Shown: piece after piece, positions 1-9,700 of the stretch
Layout of the letters: every line of letters starts with the position of its first letter
Numbering within the stretch: position 1 is the stretch's first letter
Assembly: GCA_918807975.1 (NCBI GenBank)
Contig: OU964922.1
Location: forward strand, 1,798,001-1,862,000
Direction of reading: 5' to 3'
DNA: 64,000 bases
Source of the DNA: Aplidium turbinatum
Taxonomy: Eukaryota; Chordata; Ascidiacea; Aplousobranchia; Polyclinidae
Position numbers and translations under genes: made by a program
Notes under the pieces: generated by a model
What the model saw: only the letters and a program-made list of their open reading frames with translations
Told to the model about the DNA's origin: nothing
The model's database searches: none

Positions 1-3000
1 CACGGTTGTCGCGTGACGTGGTGAAAACATTGGTTTCACTTCTGGTGCTTGTTAGCTCTGATCGAAGTTACTTGTAGGGAAGGCCACGTATAGGCTGTCT
101 TCATCTTCCCATTGACTACACCTTTGACATATTGACTTTGACCTAAGACCTATTGACTACACCTTTGTTGTAGTCAATAGGTCTTCCATTTTCATAAAGT
201 CAAGTAGACTTCTGTTGGTCATGCATCTGATTACGTTATTTTTAAAAATGGTGAGTTTTTTCATTGTTACATAATTTACACCTCTACGAAATTGGAATGT
301 CTAGGGAGCTGACTTTGTTCAGCCTCCATCTCTATGTAGATGCCTCAACGCGGTGTAGAGGTGAACCCAGGCTGAACACTAGGCTCACTCCTAACAACTC
401 TGGGGGGCGAATAGACACACGTAATAGTCCCCAACGGCAATCTCTTTTTACCGGAAGAGGGCAGTGTCTGACGGGCAGACAATCAGGCATCCTGTAAAGC
501 GGGCCTCGGTGAACAGAGCACCCGGCAGCCCGTTGCAACCAGTTCTCCTAAAGCTGCATTTTTCGATATTATTATATCGCAGTGGACATGGGACTGGCCA
601 AGAGTGTGTGCGCTGCCCTCGCTTTGTCACGACCACCTTAAACAACTATACAAACGAATGGCCGTTGTCTCAATTTGGACCTGGACCAAACAAAGCCTAA
701 TGGTGATGATATAACGGGTAACGAGGGCAGGTTTGGTAGAGTTGGAATCTTCCAGCTCGATATTACAGCACCAACATGTGCAAAGGATATTGAACATCAC
801 ATAAAAAAGCACTACATTGTGCCTATGGAAGACTTAAATCATCGTGTTTTCAACAACCATGCTATATCCATCCGCACAAAATTATAGTCATCCGTGCAGT
901 CGTTCTATCCTCCCTCCTCTATGCTTGTGAAATTTGGACATTATATCGCCGTGACATCAAATGTCTTGAAAACTTCCTGCAGAGAAAACTTAGACAAATA
1001 CTAGGCACCCGTTGGGAAGATTGTCTCACCAACGCTGCAATCCTTCATCGCGCTAGGTTGCCCAGCCCAGAAGCCACCATATTGTAACACCGCGTTCGCT
1101 GGACAGGATATGTCGTGCGAATGGACCCAATGAGATTCCCTCGAATAATGCTTTAAGTGAACTAGACAGGAAAAAGACCTCCCGGAAGAACAAAAATAAG
1201 ATACAAAAATTATCTGAAGGTCTTCCTCAACTATGCAAACACTGATCTGGATTTATAGGAACAACTTTCTAATGACAGATCACTCTGGTGAAAAAAGAAC
1301 TAAGTTAGGGAAGGCACAGAAGTTTTCGAAAAAAAAATAGAACATGATACAAAATACCCAAGAAAAACGAAACACTAGAAAAGAAAAGCTAAAACTACTA
1401 CGTGTATTACACTCCATACAATGTGACTTTTGCCCACGTCGTTTCCATCATAGACTGGGTCTTCAAAGTCAGATGCTACACCATCCAAAGCCAAATTCGA
1501 TTTGAAGACGAAACTAATGCTCGGACACGAGCTAGAGCCGGCAACGACGAGCCGACGACATAATTTACACATTCTAGACTGTATAGCACGACGTGTTGAG
1601 CGTAAGTGTTGAAACATTTTAATTTTAGTTTGTTAGGCATTCTATTGGAGTTGAAGACCTTTTTATTCTTTTTAAATGCTGCCCAGTCTAAACCGATTCA
1701 ATGTTGTGCTGCAGTTTCTCCTTTGTTGGTCGAGGATAGTTTGTGCGAATATGCTCTGCTACTTGCTCTATTTGCATTCTGTACTCAGTGAGATTGAGTG
1801 AGCTATCAATTGTATCGGTTGTCATGCATTTGGTTTTGGACACATTTATTTGAAGGCCGAATTTTTTTACTTCACTTCAAATAACCTTTAACACTATCAA
1901 AGGTCTTTTTGAAGTCAACCTAGATTATCTGAAGGGGATTGCTGAATTCGGTAAACTTTTCTATAATTTGTGTCAAAGCTAGGATTTGTTCGATTGTTCC
2001 TCTTCCTGGTTGGTAGGCTGTTTGTGTTGGGGAAAGGATGCATATAAATCATTTTTTAAGATAATAGTGATAAAGAGTTTATAATGTATATATGGTTGAA
2101 TAGACTGATTGGATGGTAGTTGCTGCAACAGCGTCTATTGTTTTTCTTGTAGATTGCAATTATTAAAGCTTCTTTGAAATTGTTCGGCATGTTTTTCGTC
2201 GTTAAAATAGAGTTGAAGAGATGAAGCAATACCGTGATTAGAGGTTCACCTACCTCCTGCTTTGAGATATTTCGAATAAATTCCATCTATATCTGGGCAT
2301 TTTTCACACTTTAAATTATTTATATCATTAGATATTTTGCTTTTTAGAATAGATGGTATTTCGTCTGAGGTAGAGTCATCGATATGTATCTGTTGTGGAT
2401 TGTCGTGATGGAGTTGTACGTAGAATTGCGCTCAATGCTCGAGGATACAGCCTTTGCTGGTGAGGATGTTTCAGTTCGCATCTTTAATTCCCCAACTGAT
2501 GTTTTTAAGTTTTGCCTTTAGTTTCTTTATTGCAGCGTAATATAATATGTTGTGTGGTGGTAAGTTGTTGAGTGCATCAATTCTGTTTTCTAATTGCTTT
2601 ATTTGTTGCTTTTTTTCAGGAGTTTCTTTGACTCACATTTAGCGATTTTGTATTAAGTGGATGAAGATCCATGTTTTTTTTTTGTAATTTTATGTTTGGA
2701 TTTGATTGCTTCTTTAGTTTGTTGCGACATCCAGTTTGATAGATCTTGTTTTGTTGTACTAGATAGAAAAGTTTTTGACGCTTCTGGTAGTCCTACATTT
2801 ATTCCTTCTTGTATGGACTGTGGGTCTGTTATTTACTTTCAAGTGGGATATACGTTTTGTAGATTTTTTTTGGAAATTTTCAGCGATTTCTTGTTGTTTT
2901 AATTGATTAAGGTTTCCGAGTTAGTTTCCGTTTCTGAGGTATGTGCAGCTTATTCTAAAGTTTGTACTTATCATTTTATGGTCTGATATGTCAGGGGTGT

Positions 3001-3034
3001 TCAAGGTAGAGCTTTCCATTGTCCAAGTCGTTTA
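1..3034 (-). mobile_element. degenerate LINE, RT fragment, minus strand (interrupted at 282-1557)
   Basis: Minus-strand translation shows RT pieces: DFKKTFD (motif A, near 1900) and a finger-domain stretch at 2056-2286 with FKEALIIAIYKKNN and CSNYHPISL. The sequences at 1600-1862 and near 210-290 also occur at 63110-63500, so both ends of the window carry copies of one family. Frames are broken throughout. The 3' part lies to the left. Confidence 0.6.
282..1557 (+). mobile_element. short LINE derivative inserted in the first LINE
   Basis: Flanked by 13-bp direct repeats ACATAATTTACAC at 269-281 and 1558-1570. At about 890-1580 the + strand encodes a LINE C-terminus: LLYACEIWTLYRRDIK, RQILGTRWEDCLTNAAIL, WTGYVVRMD, then a decayed Cys/His finger near 1420-1500. 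The 5' part (282-880) is not recognisable as polymerase. The copy is much shorter than a full LINE and has stop codons. Confidence 0.6.
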
Positions 3035-3880
3035 GTCTAGAGCAGGGGTCACCAAACTACGGCCCGTGGGCCAGATCCGGCTTGCGAACTGATTTCCTCC
3101 GGCCCGCCACGTGCTGCGGAAATAACAGCTGCACTACAACTGATAAGGAAAAAAGTTACCAAACTTTTTGTAAAAGATTGACGTTGCTGTTGAGCTACAT
3201 GCAACCTGCTAATGATTTTTCCATATTGTTTCTTCTTATGACATCACAACCTTTGTTGTTCAAAACACCAATGTTTCATCAGTGTAATGTTTTTTCAAGA
3301 GCACGATGACCTGCAGTGTATCACAGCAGGCAGTGGTGCCGAAGTTAGTTGAGGATTGGGGGGGATAAATCAAAATTTTATCAAATTTTTGACGTTTTTG
3401 AACATTGGGGGGGAGTTTTTATACACAAATTTAGTGGTAGGCTACTACGTAGTATTAAGTTTATTAAACAATTACCGGACCTCGGTAAATTAGCCGCTAA
3501 CAGCATAATATACACATAAGAAATCATGGAGATAAAATTTGTGAATGACTGCTGCAAGAATAAGAAACAAGCAAAGAAAAATTGGTACCTCCAGCGGGAT
3601 TCGAACCTATGACTTTCCAATGAATACTTAGGTTAGTTTTTCCAAAAAAGAAACAACAGAAGTTATACTTTTCTTATTGCCCTCTCCTTCACTAGAATCA
3701 CTACACTTAATGCACTATAGGACAAAGTCACTAGTCAGGAGACTGAAAACAATCGAAGCTACAAAAGAACATCTGCAAATTTATGGCAAAAATAATAACT
3801 TTCAAACACATCACAAGAACTTGTTACAACCGAACATATTGCGTCTTACGGTAGTGCGCATTGAAAACTCATTAGCACTG

Positions 3881-4063
3881 TTATTTATTCTGAACAATGC
3901 TAGCATTCAACCTTTCCTGTCCCAAAGTATTTCTCAGCCAGGTTTTCAATCTACGAAGATTGGAAAAACACCTCTCACAAGCAGCAGAGCTTACCGGGCA
4001 AACTAAGAGGATCTTAATCAGCTGGAGTATTTGAGAATAGAGAGGTTTATCCAACTCGGGCAA
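3881..4063 (-). pseudogene. hAT transposase C-terminal dimerisation domain
   Basis: Encodes ILLVCPVSSAACERCFSNLR, then RLKTWLRNTLGQERLNA, the well-known hAT C-terminal dimerisation signature ('..p.s.a.ERcFS.lrriKt.lRstm...RL..'). It lies downstream (minus strand) of the 4103-4603 frame and is the end of the same transposase, separated by a break. Confidence 0.75.
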
Positions 4064-4102
4064 TGCCTGGTAAGCTCTTTTAGCATCGCACAGAGATTTT
4101 GC

Positions 4103-4603
4103 TCATGTTGCCTTTCTGAATGAATCAATTTGATAACTCATCGATTGTCTATTCAGCTCCGGATAATTTTTGACCATTTCAGGAACTAAGCCGGTCTTGA
4201 AAATTCGTGCAAGTTCTTTATACTTTGCCGAATCGCAATCCAGGCTACTTTCAAACCGTTCGGTCAGTTCAGAGATAAGTCTGTCCATGAACTGATTGTA
4301 AAGTATTTTACAATGCAGTTGAGTGTCTGCAGTAGCTGCCATCGAGCTTCCACCAAACCTTTCTGGGGCTCTTCTTTGCCGCGGTGCTTGCAAAGGCGTG
4401 ATAAAATTAGCAGCAAATTTTTCCGGAAGTGAAACTGCATTTTTGTAATTATTTTCAAACTCCAAATCACGATATTTCTCTCGAATGATTTTCAAGGTCT
4501 GAAACAGCTTTTCACAAGAGTCAATGTCAAGCTTTTCTTCCTGCAACGTGATACTAAGTTGCTCTATAAGTGCCAAAGGCTTCAAAATCAGCACAAGTCC
4601 CAA
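4103..4603 (-). pseudogene. hAT transposase central fragment (ZMYM1-like)
   Basis: A 166-codon frame with NNYKNAVSLPEKFAANF, QAPRQRRAPERFGGSS and LHCKILYNQFMDRLISELTE. This looks like the region before the dimerisation domain in ZMYM-type hAT proteins ('p..kR......', 'y....y...D....l..RF'). It has no start or N-terminal zinc finger within the element and is probably non-functional. Confidence 0.6.
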
Positions 4604-5110
4604 ATATGTTTCTGCAGTTTCTTAATTACTGCAGTACCATGGCCAGTGGCCTGGTCTAACTCGTCCTAAGTGTACCTTCAATGAAGGTCCTTCATTGTCT
4701 AGCGTCAAATCCAAGACAATTTAGAATTGTGATCAAACATCAATAAAAGAAAAACAACAGCAGTTCCAGATGCTTGCAAACAACTAAATCGAAGTAAAAC
4801 TTCATAGCAAATTTTATTTTTTGTAACTTATTGGAGGGGATGCTTCCAGAATATTGGAGGGGATTTATCCCCCATCCCCCCCTACTTCGGCACCACTGAC
4901 AGCAGGGGGATAACTTTTCCAGCAACCTTTTGATTTTCATCACAACTTTGCAATTCCACCGCTGACTTTGTTATTTATTGTGCTCAATTCAAGTCAATGG
5001 AGATTCTAAATAGTTGTGTGTCTTTTCGCAGTTTGCATCCGGCCAGCAGCTTTTAATCTCGCAGCAATCCGGCCCTCAGAGAAAAAAGTTTGGTGACCTC
5101 TGGTCTAGAG

Positions 5111-6200
5111 CAGTAACGTAGCGTCCAAGGGGCACGTGAGGGGCACGTACCCCTCAATCATTTTGAAGTTACAGATTTTTTTTAAATATTTTTTTGAAAA
5201 AAGTTTTTTTATAAGGTTGGTTTGAATATTTTATAGATTTTGAAGTATCAAAGTTATTGAGGGGTGAGGGATATGATGGTCACCGGTTACTTAAATTGCG
5301 CAATTTACTCATTTAAAACTTTTCTGTTTTGAAAACTCGAATGCAAGACAAGGCATAGTGACAGTTCGAGAATACGTCATCAATGAAGTTGGTGTTTCTC
5401 AAAACAATGTGACCAACAAGTATTTACAAGCGCGTTTGTGACATCATTGTAGTCTCTCGGTTGCACCAACGTAGCCTGCGGTTGGCTTTTAACCATTCTG
5501 TTGTCAGCGAAAGTCAAAAAGTTTAACATCGGTTTGCTGTTTAGCGACGTGCAGACCACTAATTTTAAGGATAAACATATTTTTATGAATTTCTGCAGCC
5601 CTAAATTTTTATCTGTATCCGTTTAGGAGTCAACCGCACCCATTGAGTGAAACACTTGGTTATCGTTTTGTTATTGCCATAATGGCATTTTTACATTATT
5701 TATTACCCTTTATCAGTGCTAATAGACCTAATTATTTTTGTATACAATAAGATTAAAAAAGACAGATATTCTGTTTTGATAACAGCAGTTAGCCCATAGC
5801 CAAGAATTTTTTGTGATCGAGCAAAGTAGGTTAAAATAGTAGAAAAATAGTAAAATAAAAAGTAGGCAAAATAGTAAAAAGATATGTTGCTGGTAACTTT
5901 TTGCCGACTGGTAAATTTTTTATTCATAAGCCTATAGTTGTGCTGTATGAAGCAACATAAGACTGCTGTAGACCTAGGTAAACCACCCGCTTGAATAAGC
6001 TTAACAGGTATATTTTTGTAAAGAAAGAGGCGTTCCTCCCGGCTATCAGCACAAGGCTGAGCACTCACTAGTACAGCGAGCAGTTGCGATTCGCTAACCA
6101 TAATGGTGTAGCTTCCACGCTTGCCATTCAGACCATCCAATCAACAATATGTTTCTCGGCAGCCGATTTGTAGCAAGAATTGACTGCGATAGACACGTGT
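5111..6200. other. intergenic repeat-like DNA, no supported gene
   Basis: Begins directly after the outer hAT target duplication with CAGTAACGTAGCGTCC, which looks like a hAT left end, but I found no matching right end. AT-rich with A/T runs. A 145-codon minus frame at 5703-6140 has no recognisable domain. Confidence 0.4.
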
Positions 6201-6229
6201 TTCGCCCATGAGGCTTTTTTTTCTTTTTC

Positions 6230-7525
6230 GCGCAACGCTTAGAGTTCAAGATGGATACCACTATATCTTGCAGGTTTACAATTTTCCATATGAAATGGAT
6301 TTGTTACCTATCTCATCATTAGTGCGTCCGCTTCGGGAGCCGTCCACACACCCAAACCTTCAGCAGACACACAATACTTACATGGAAGATACCTACCAGA
6401 GAGGCGAGAGACTTACTACGACCGAAGGGACCTACCGCGGTAGATGGTAATCTGTGGATTAGGGTGGCTCGTTTTTGAACTTTTTTTTTTTTTAATTCTC
6501 TCGGGGTAGTGGGGAAATGGTGCCAATGAGTGAGAAAACACTCATGACAAAATTTGAGATTCGTAACAAATTGTCTTCAGCCTCCTCATGGGGCTCAAAA
6601 AGCGAAAAATGGGGTCAAAAACGCAATTTTTTCCAAAAATATTTTTAGTTTGGGTAGATACAATATTGTTTAGATATACCTAATTAACCTAAAAAAAAAA
6701 TTGAAGTCATTTGAACTATTCCTTCAGCTTCCTCACAGCTTCTGAAAGTTTCCATTTTGCTGAAAATTTCGCACTTTTGTTTGTTGTTACATAACCACAA
6801 ACTTCGTCAGTGACGTAAATTCAAATAAAAGACGTCACTTTTTCCTACCAAATTAACTCAATTTCATTAAAAAAATGACGCAACAGCTCAGGGCAGGTAA
6901 TCATCACCCACAAAAATGCAAAGTTTTCAGCAAAATGGAAATTATCAGAAGCTGTGAGGAAGCTGAAGAAATAGTTTAAATGGCTCCAATTTTTTTTCTA
7001 AGGTTAATTATATATATCTAAACAATATTGTATCTACCCAAACTAAAAGTAGTTTTGGAAAAAATTGCGTTTTTGACCCCATTTTTCGATTTTTGAGCCC
7101 CATAAGGAGGCTGAAGACAATCTGTTACGAATCTCAAATTTTGTCATGAGTGTTTTCTCACTCACTGGCTCCATTTCCCCACTACCCCAAGAGAAATAAA
7201 AAAAAAGTTCAAAAACGAGCCACCCTACTGTGGATGTAAAAGTTTGGTGATTGGCTGCCTCAAGCTGATTTGCCTGTCTCGACTTTCCTCTTGCTGATCT
7301 TGGAGCAGTCTAGGAGATGGCGGGTCAAGCTCAAGAACTAGCACGTTTTGGTAGGGAGTTGATTTTAATTTTATTTAAGTTTGTTTGTGTGTGTGTGTTT
7401 CTTCTTGTTGCCCGCTTGAAGAAGGGCACCTGCCTGTGGAAAATAGGCCACTGCAGTCTGACATCTCATTTGGCGGAGATGCCAGAGAGTAGTGGCCAGA
7501 GAGAGGTTAGCTTTCTCTGTCTGTA
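6230..7525 (-). mobile_element. LINE 3'-UTR repeat, copy 1 (interrupted by a MITE)
   Basis: Reverse complement of the + strand sequence at about 38397-38860, where it follows a LINE C-terminal coding region. Shared landmarks are GGTCAAGCTCAAGAACTAGC (7321-7340) and the Pro/Cys-poor stretch around 6340-6450. Copy 1 is split at 6460-7227. Confidence 0.7.
6460..7227. mobile_element. palindromic MITE, TAGGGTGG family
   Basis: 768-bp foldback element with TIR TAGGGTGGCTCGTTTTTGAA continuing into long imperfect arms (landmark GACCCCATTTTTCG, 7076-7089, repeats inverted on the left). 8-bp target duplication CTGTGGAT at 6452-6459 and 7228-7235. The sister LINE repeat at 38.7 kb has a single CTGTGGAT at the same point, an empty site that confirms the boundaries. 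No coding capacity. Confidence 0.9.
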
Positions 7526-7544
7526 GTGTCGTTAGTATACAGTT

Positions 7545-7725
7545 ACAGTGCAAAGTCAAATTTACCTTACAATTTTCATTTTATGTATTTTGCAGATATG
7601 TAATTCCTGATGAGGACACACGTACGTGTCGAAAACGTTAGAGTTTATTTTTAATTATGTTATATTTGTGTATGTAATACACCATGTTAAACCCGCTGAA
7701 GTTACTTTGTTTTATTTCTCTATGA
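7545..7725 (+). mobile_element. Penelope-like repeat fragment with ribozyme-like motif
   Basis: Similar, inverted, to 53395-53610; both contain CCTGATGAGG followed by a stem, and end near AAACCCGCT. The hammerhead-like core lies at 7602-7645 and is listed separately. Attribution to Penelope-like elements rests on recall that such elements carry minimal hammerheads in their terminal repeats; no RT is present here. Confidence 0.4.
7602..7645 (+). ncRNA. hammerhead-ribozyme-like motif 1
   Basis: Core CTGATGA (7607-7613), stem II GACAC/GTGTC (7615-7619/7626-7630) with loop ACGTAC, GAAA (7631-7634), then AACGTT (7634-7639) as a loopless stem III, and A7640 as the cleavage-site base. Stem I can form between AATTC (7602-7606) and GAGTT (7641-7645) with one G-U pair. 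One extra G sits at the base of stem II. Stem III with no loop would need a dimer, as reported for Penelope-type hammerheads. Confidence 0.5.
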
Positions 7726-9070
7726 TTGTAAGAATGGAGAAGGTCTAGGCACTAGGCAGGCAAAACTTTGTATCGGTTTACATTTTTCTTATTAAAACAT
7801 TACTTTCCTAAACTCCATTTTAAGCAGCAGGCGTTAATTCAGTAAGCAGCGTTTAGACTTGCAGGATATTGCAATGATAACCACGTCATTTATTTCGAAA
7901 GAAAAAGAAACAGCTGTTGAAAGGCCTCGGCGTTTGTAAATTAATAAACATCAACGTTCTTGTTAAGTGTAGGCTACTAGCAAAATCCGGTTGTTGAAAA
8001 AAAAATGAAGTAAAATGAGCTAGGTTTGGAAACTTACCTATAATAATTTATTGATAAACTTTTGCCTCCATAAGACGGCTTTCATTTTCAGTGTCTTGTT
8101 CAAGTAGAATTAGCCTGGTTTTATTTTCTGAAGTTAAATTTTAGTAGCCACGTGTCTTTGTAGAAGCTGAGAACACTTCGTCTATCAATGTGTTGAACTA
8201 ATTAAGAAACTTCAGGATGACTTCTCACGTTTTTTATTTAAAATGTATCTTAAAGAACTTCATCTTTAGAAATGTGGCCAGGGTTTAGCAAGGGTAAAAA
8301 TATCTAAAGTCTCCGCTTAAACTGCTGATGCAAGTTTGATCGGGTGTTCAAAGCAGGCTAGTAGTACCGGTTGCCAAACCAAGATAGCTGTGTAGGTAGC
8401 CTATCTGTTGCGATCTGCACTGCCTACCTATGGAAATGGAACAGTGTAATATATTCGTTGCTTTTCATTTGACACCGTGATTCGCAACATGGTCCACCGT
8501 ATTTTTAGTGGTGTATCAAATCCAGAAGGGGGCACGTAGTTACGTGGTTAATTTTTGAAAATTTTTGTGGTTGTGAAAGTAAAAGCATCCAAAACGAACT
8601 TCAAGTTTAAATCAAAACTTATCCAATTTTAATTTGATAAATTCTGTCAACTACAAGATGAGCTTAAGCATTATTATTGGGCTTAATAATGCACAAAAAG
8701 CGATCAAAACAAAGTTAAATTATTTTGGGAGGAACTCCCACACCACTTGCTGCAGTCGTTTGCTTTTCAAATATCTGATACTCTCTCGAAAAAATATCTG
8801 TTACTGGTCCACATTTTGCTTTGATTGTTCAAATTGGACAAGTAGTTTGGTGGAGTGTGAAAATTAAAAGATATCGCTAAGTGGCAAAGGACTGTCATTG
8901 GACTTTACAGACCTATGTGCAACTCGGTTGTGGCAAATGGCCTTCATGGGGTGTCGGCAAAACAAAGTGGTCCATGAGATTTGTTTATTAAGAAAAAGGA
9001 CAAAAAAAGTTAAAGACCACTGGTTTAACGTATTAAGGAAATTCTTTGACTAGATAGTTAATCTTTAGTT
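7726..9070. other. intergenic, nothing supported
   Basis: AT-rich sequence without recognisable coding, repeat ends or RNA genes. A hAT-like right end (GACCACTGG, 9017-9025) has no partner that I could find. Confidence 0.4.
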
Positions 9071-9078
9071 CAAGTGAA

Positions 9079-9538
9079 CAGTTTTTTTTTTAAGGTTTGA
9101 TTTGGGTGACCGCTAAGTAGTTTTAAGAGACCGCAAGTTTTTCATTTAAATACCAAAAAATAGCCAGCCTGCCCAACACGGCCGCCAAACAAGTTTGCTG
9201 CACAATCAAACAAAGAGTGCTTGTTAGCTTCTGCTTGTTATGTTTCCACACGTAAAAACTGATCATTATCCGCCATAAATCAGAAATAAACATTGACGAG
9301 TATCGAAGGTGCACTTCCTTTGTGAATAACTCTTTGATTTAGCCGTTAGCTGTACCTCCACTTATTCTTTTTTCAGGACGTGAACTATTGATCGTAGGCT
9401 ATATTCGTATTATCGACAAGACATAGCGAGAAACAACCATTACTTTTTTACTGTAATTGCAAGTCCAAATTTTGGGAAACCGCTGGAGAAATTTGGGGGA
9501 CCGTTTCGGTACCCCAAAACACCTTAAAAAAAACACTG
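9079..9538. mobile_element. hAT-type MITE upstream of the candidate first exon
   Basis: 460 bp with imperfect TIRs CAGTTTTTTTTTTAAGG (left) and CAGTGTTTTTTTTAAGG (right, inward). 8-bp target duplication CAAGTGAA at 9071-9078 and 9539-9546. Non-coding. It ends about 100 bp before ATG 9638. Confidence 0.75.
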
Positions 9539-9588
9539 CAAGTGAATATTATTAGCATAAGTCAATTTCTGACAATCAACTAATATGT

Positions 9589-9599
9589 TCACTTCTAGA
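9589..9599 (+). promoter_or_regulatory. possible splice acceptor upstream of candidate exon 1
   Basis: TTCACTTCTAG forms a good pyrimidine-AG acceptor 38 bp before ATG 9638. It could serve a cis-spliced 5' exon or, if the organism has spliced leaders, trans-splicing. No transcript evidence. Confidence 0.25.
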
Positions 9600-9637
9600 C
9601 ATCTTGTTCCGAGTTGGCTTTATAAAGTGCTAAGACA

Positions 9638-9700
9638 ATGAGATCATCACAAGCAAGATTGACGTCAATTATTTTCTTTGGTTTTTTCTTGGATTTTACG
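9638..9700 (+). CDS. aGPCR candidate exon 1 (signal peptide)
   Basis: Starts at ATG 9638 and encodes 21 residues with a basic start (MRSSQAR) and a hydrophobic run (SIIFFGFFLDF), as in a signal peptide. It ends at a strong donor (ACG|GTAAGAG) in phase 0, which matches the phase 0 start of the first FN3 exon at 16799. The frame stays open past the donor to 9865. A longer 180-nt version ending at 9817 would also be phase 0 and has a more classical signal-peptidase site (VFA|Q), but its donor is weak. Linking this exon to the receptor is inference across a 7-kb intron that holds an LTR element. Confidence 0.35.

Larger units (their letters stand above)
3331..4898 (-). mobile_element. hAT transposon (ZMYM-like transposase relic), nested
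   Basis: Inverted ends CAGTGGTGCCGAAGT and 8-bp target duplication ACAGCAGG (3323-3330, 4899-4906). The minus strand encodes transposase pieces, listed separately. The element is 1568 bp, too short for a complete transposase, so it is an internally shortened copy. Confidence 0.8.
3043..5102. mobile_element. hAT-type DNA transposon relic (contains a second hAT)
   Basis: Ends are CAGGGGTCACCAAACT (left) and, read inward from the right, CAGAGGTCACCAAACT. 8-bp target duplication GTCTAGAG at 3035-3042 and 5103-5110 fits the hAT nTnnnnAn preference. Of its 2060 bp, 1568 belong to the inner element, leaving about 490 bp of non-coding relic. Confidence 0.8.

Noticed and set aside
5703-6140. 145-codon minus-strand frame as a gene
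   Set aside because: No recognisable domain, low-complexity Phe/Tyr-rich end, and repeat-like surroundings.
8880-9030. A complete hAT element ending at GACCACTGG
   Set aside because: Only one end is visible; no left end or target duplication found.
9620-9626. TATA-like box (TTATAAA) before ATG 9638
   Set aside because: It lies only about 12 bp before the ATG, so a TATA-directed start would fall after it.
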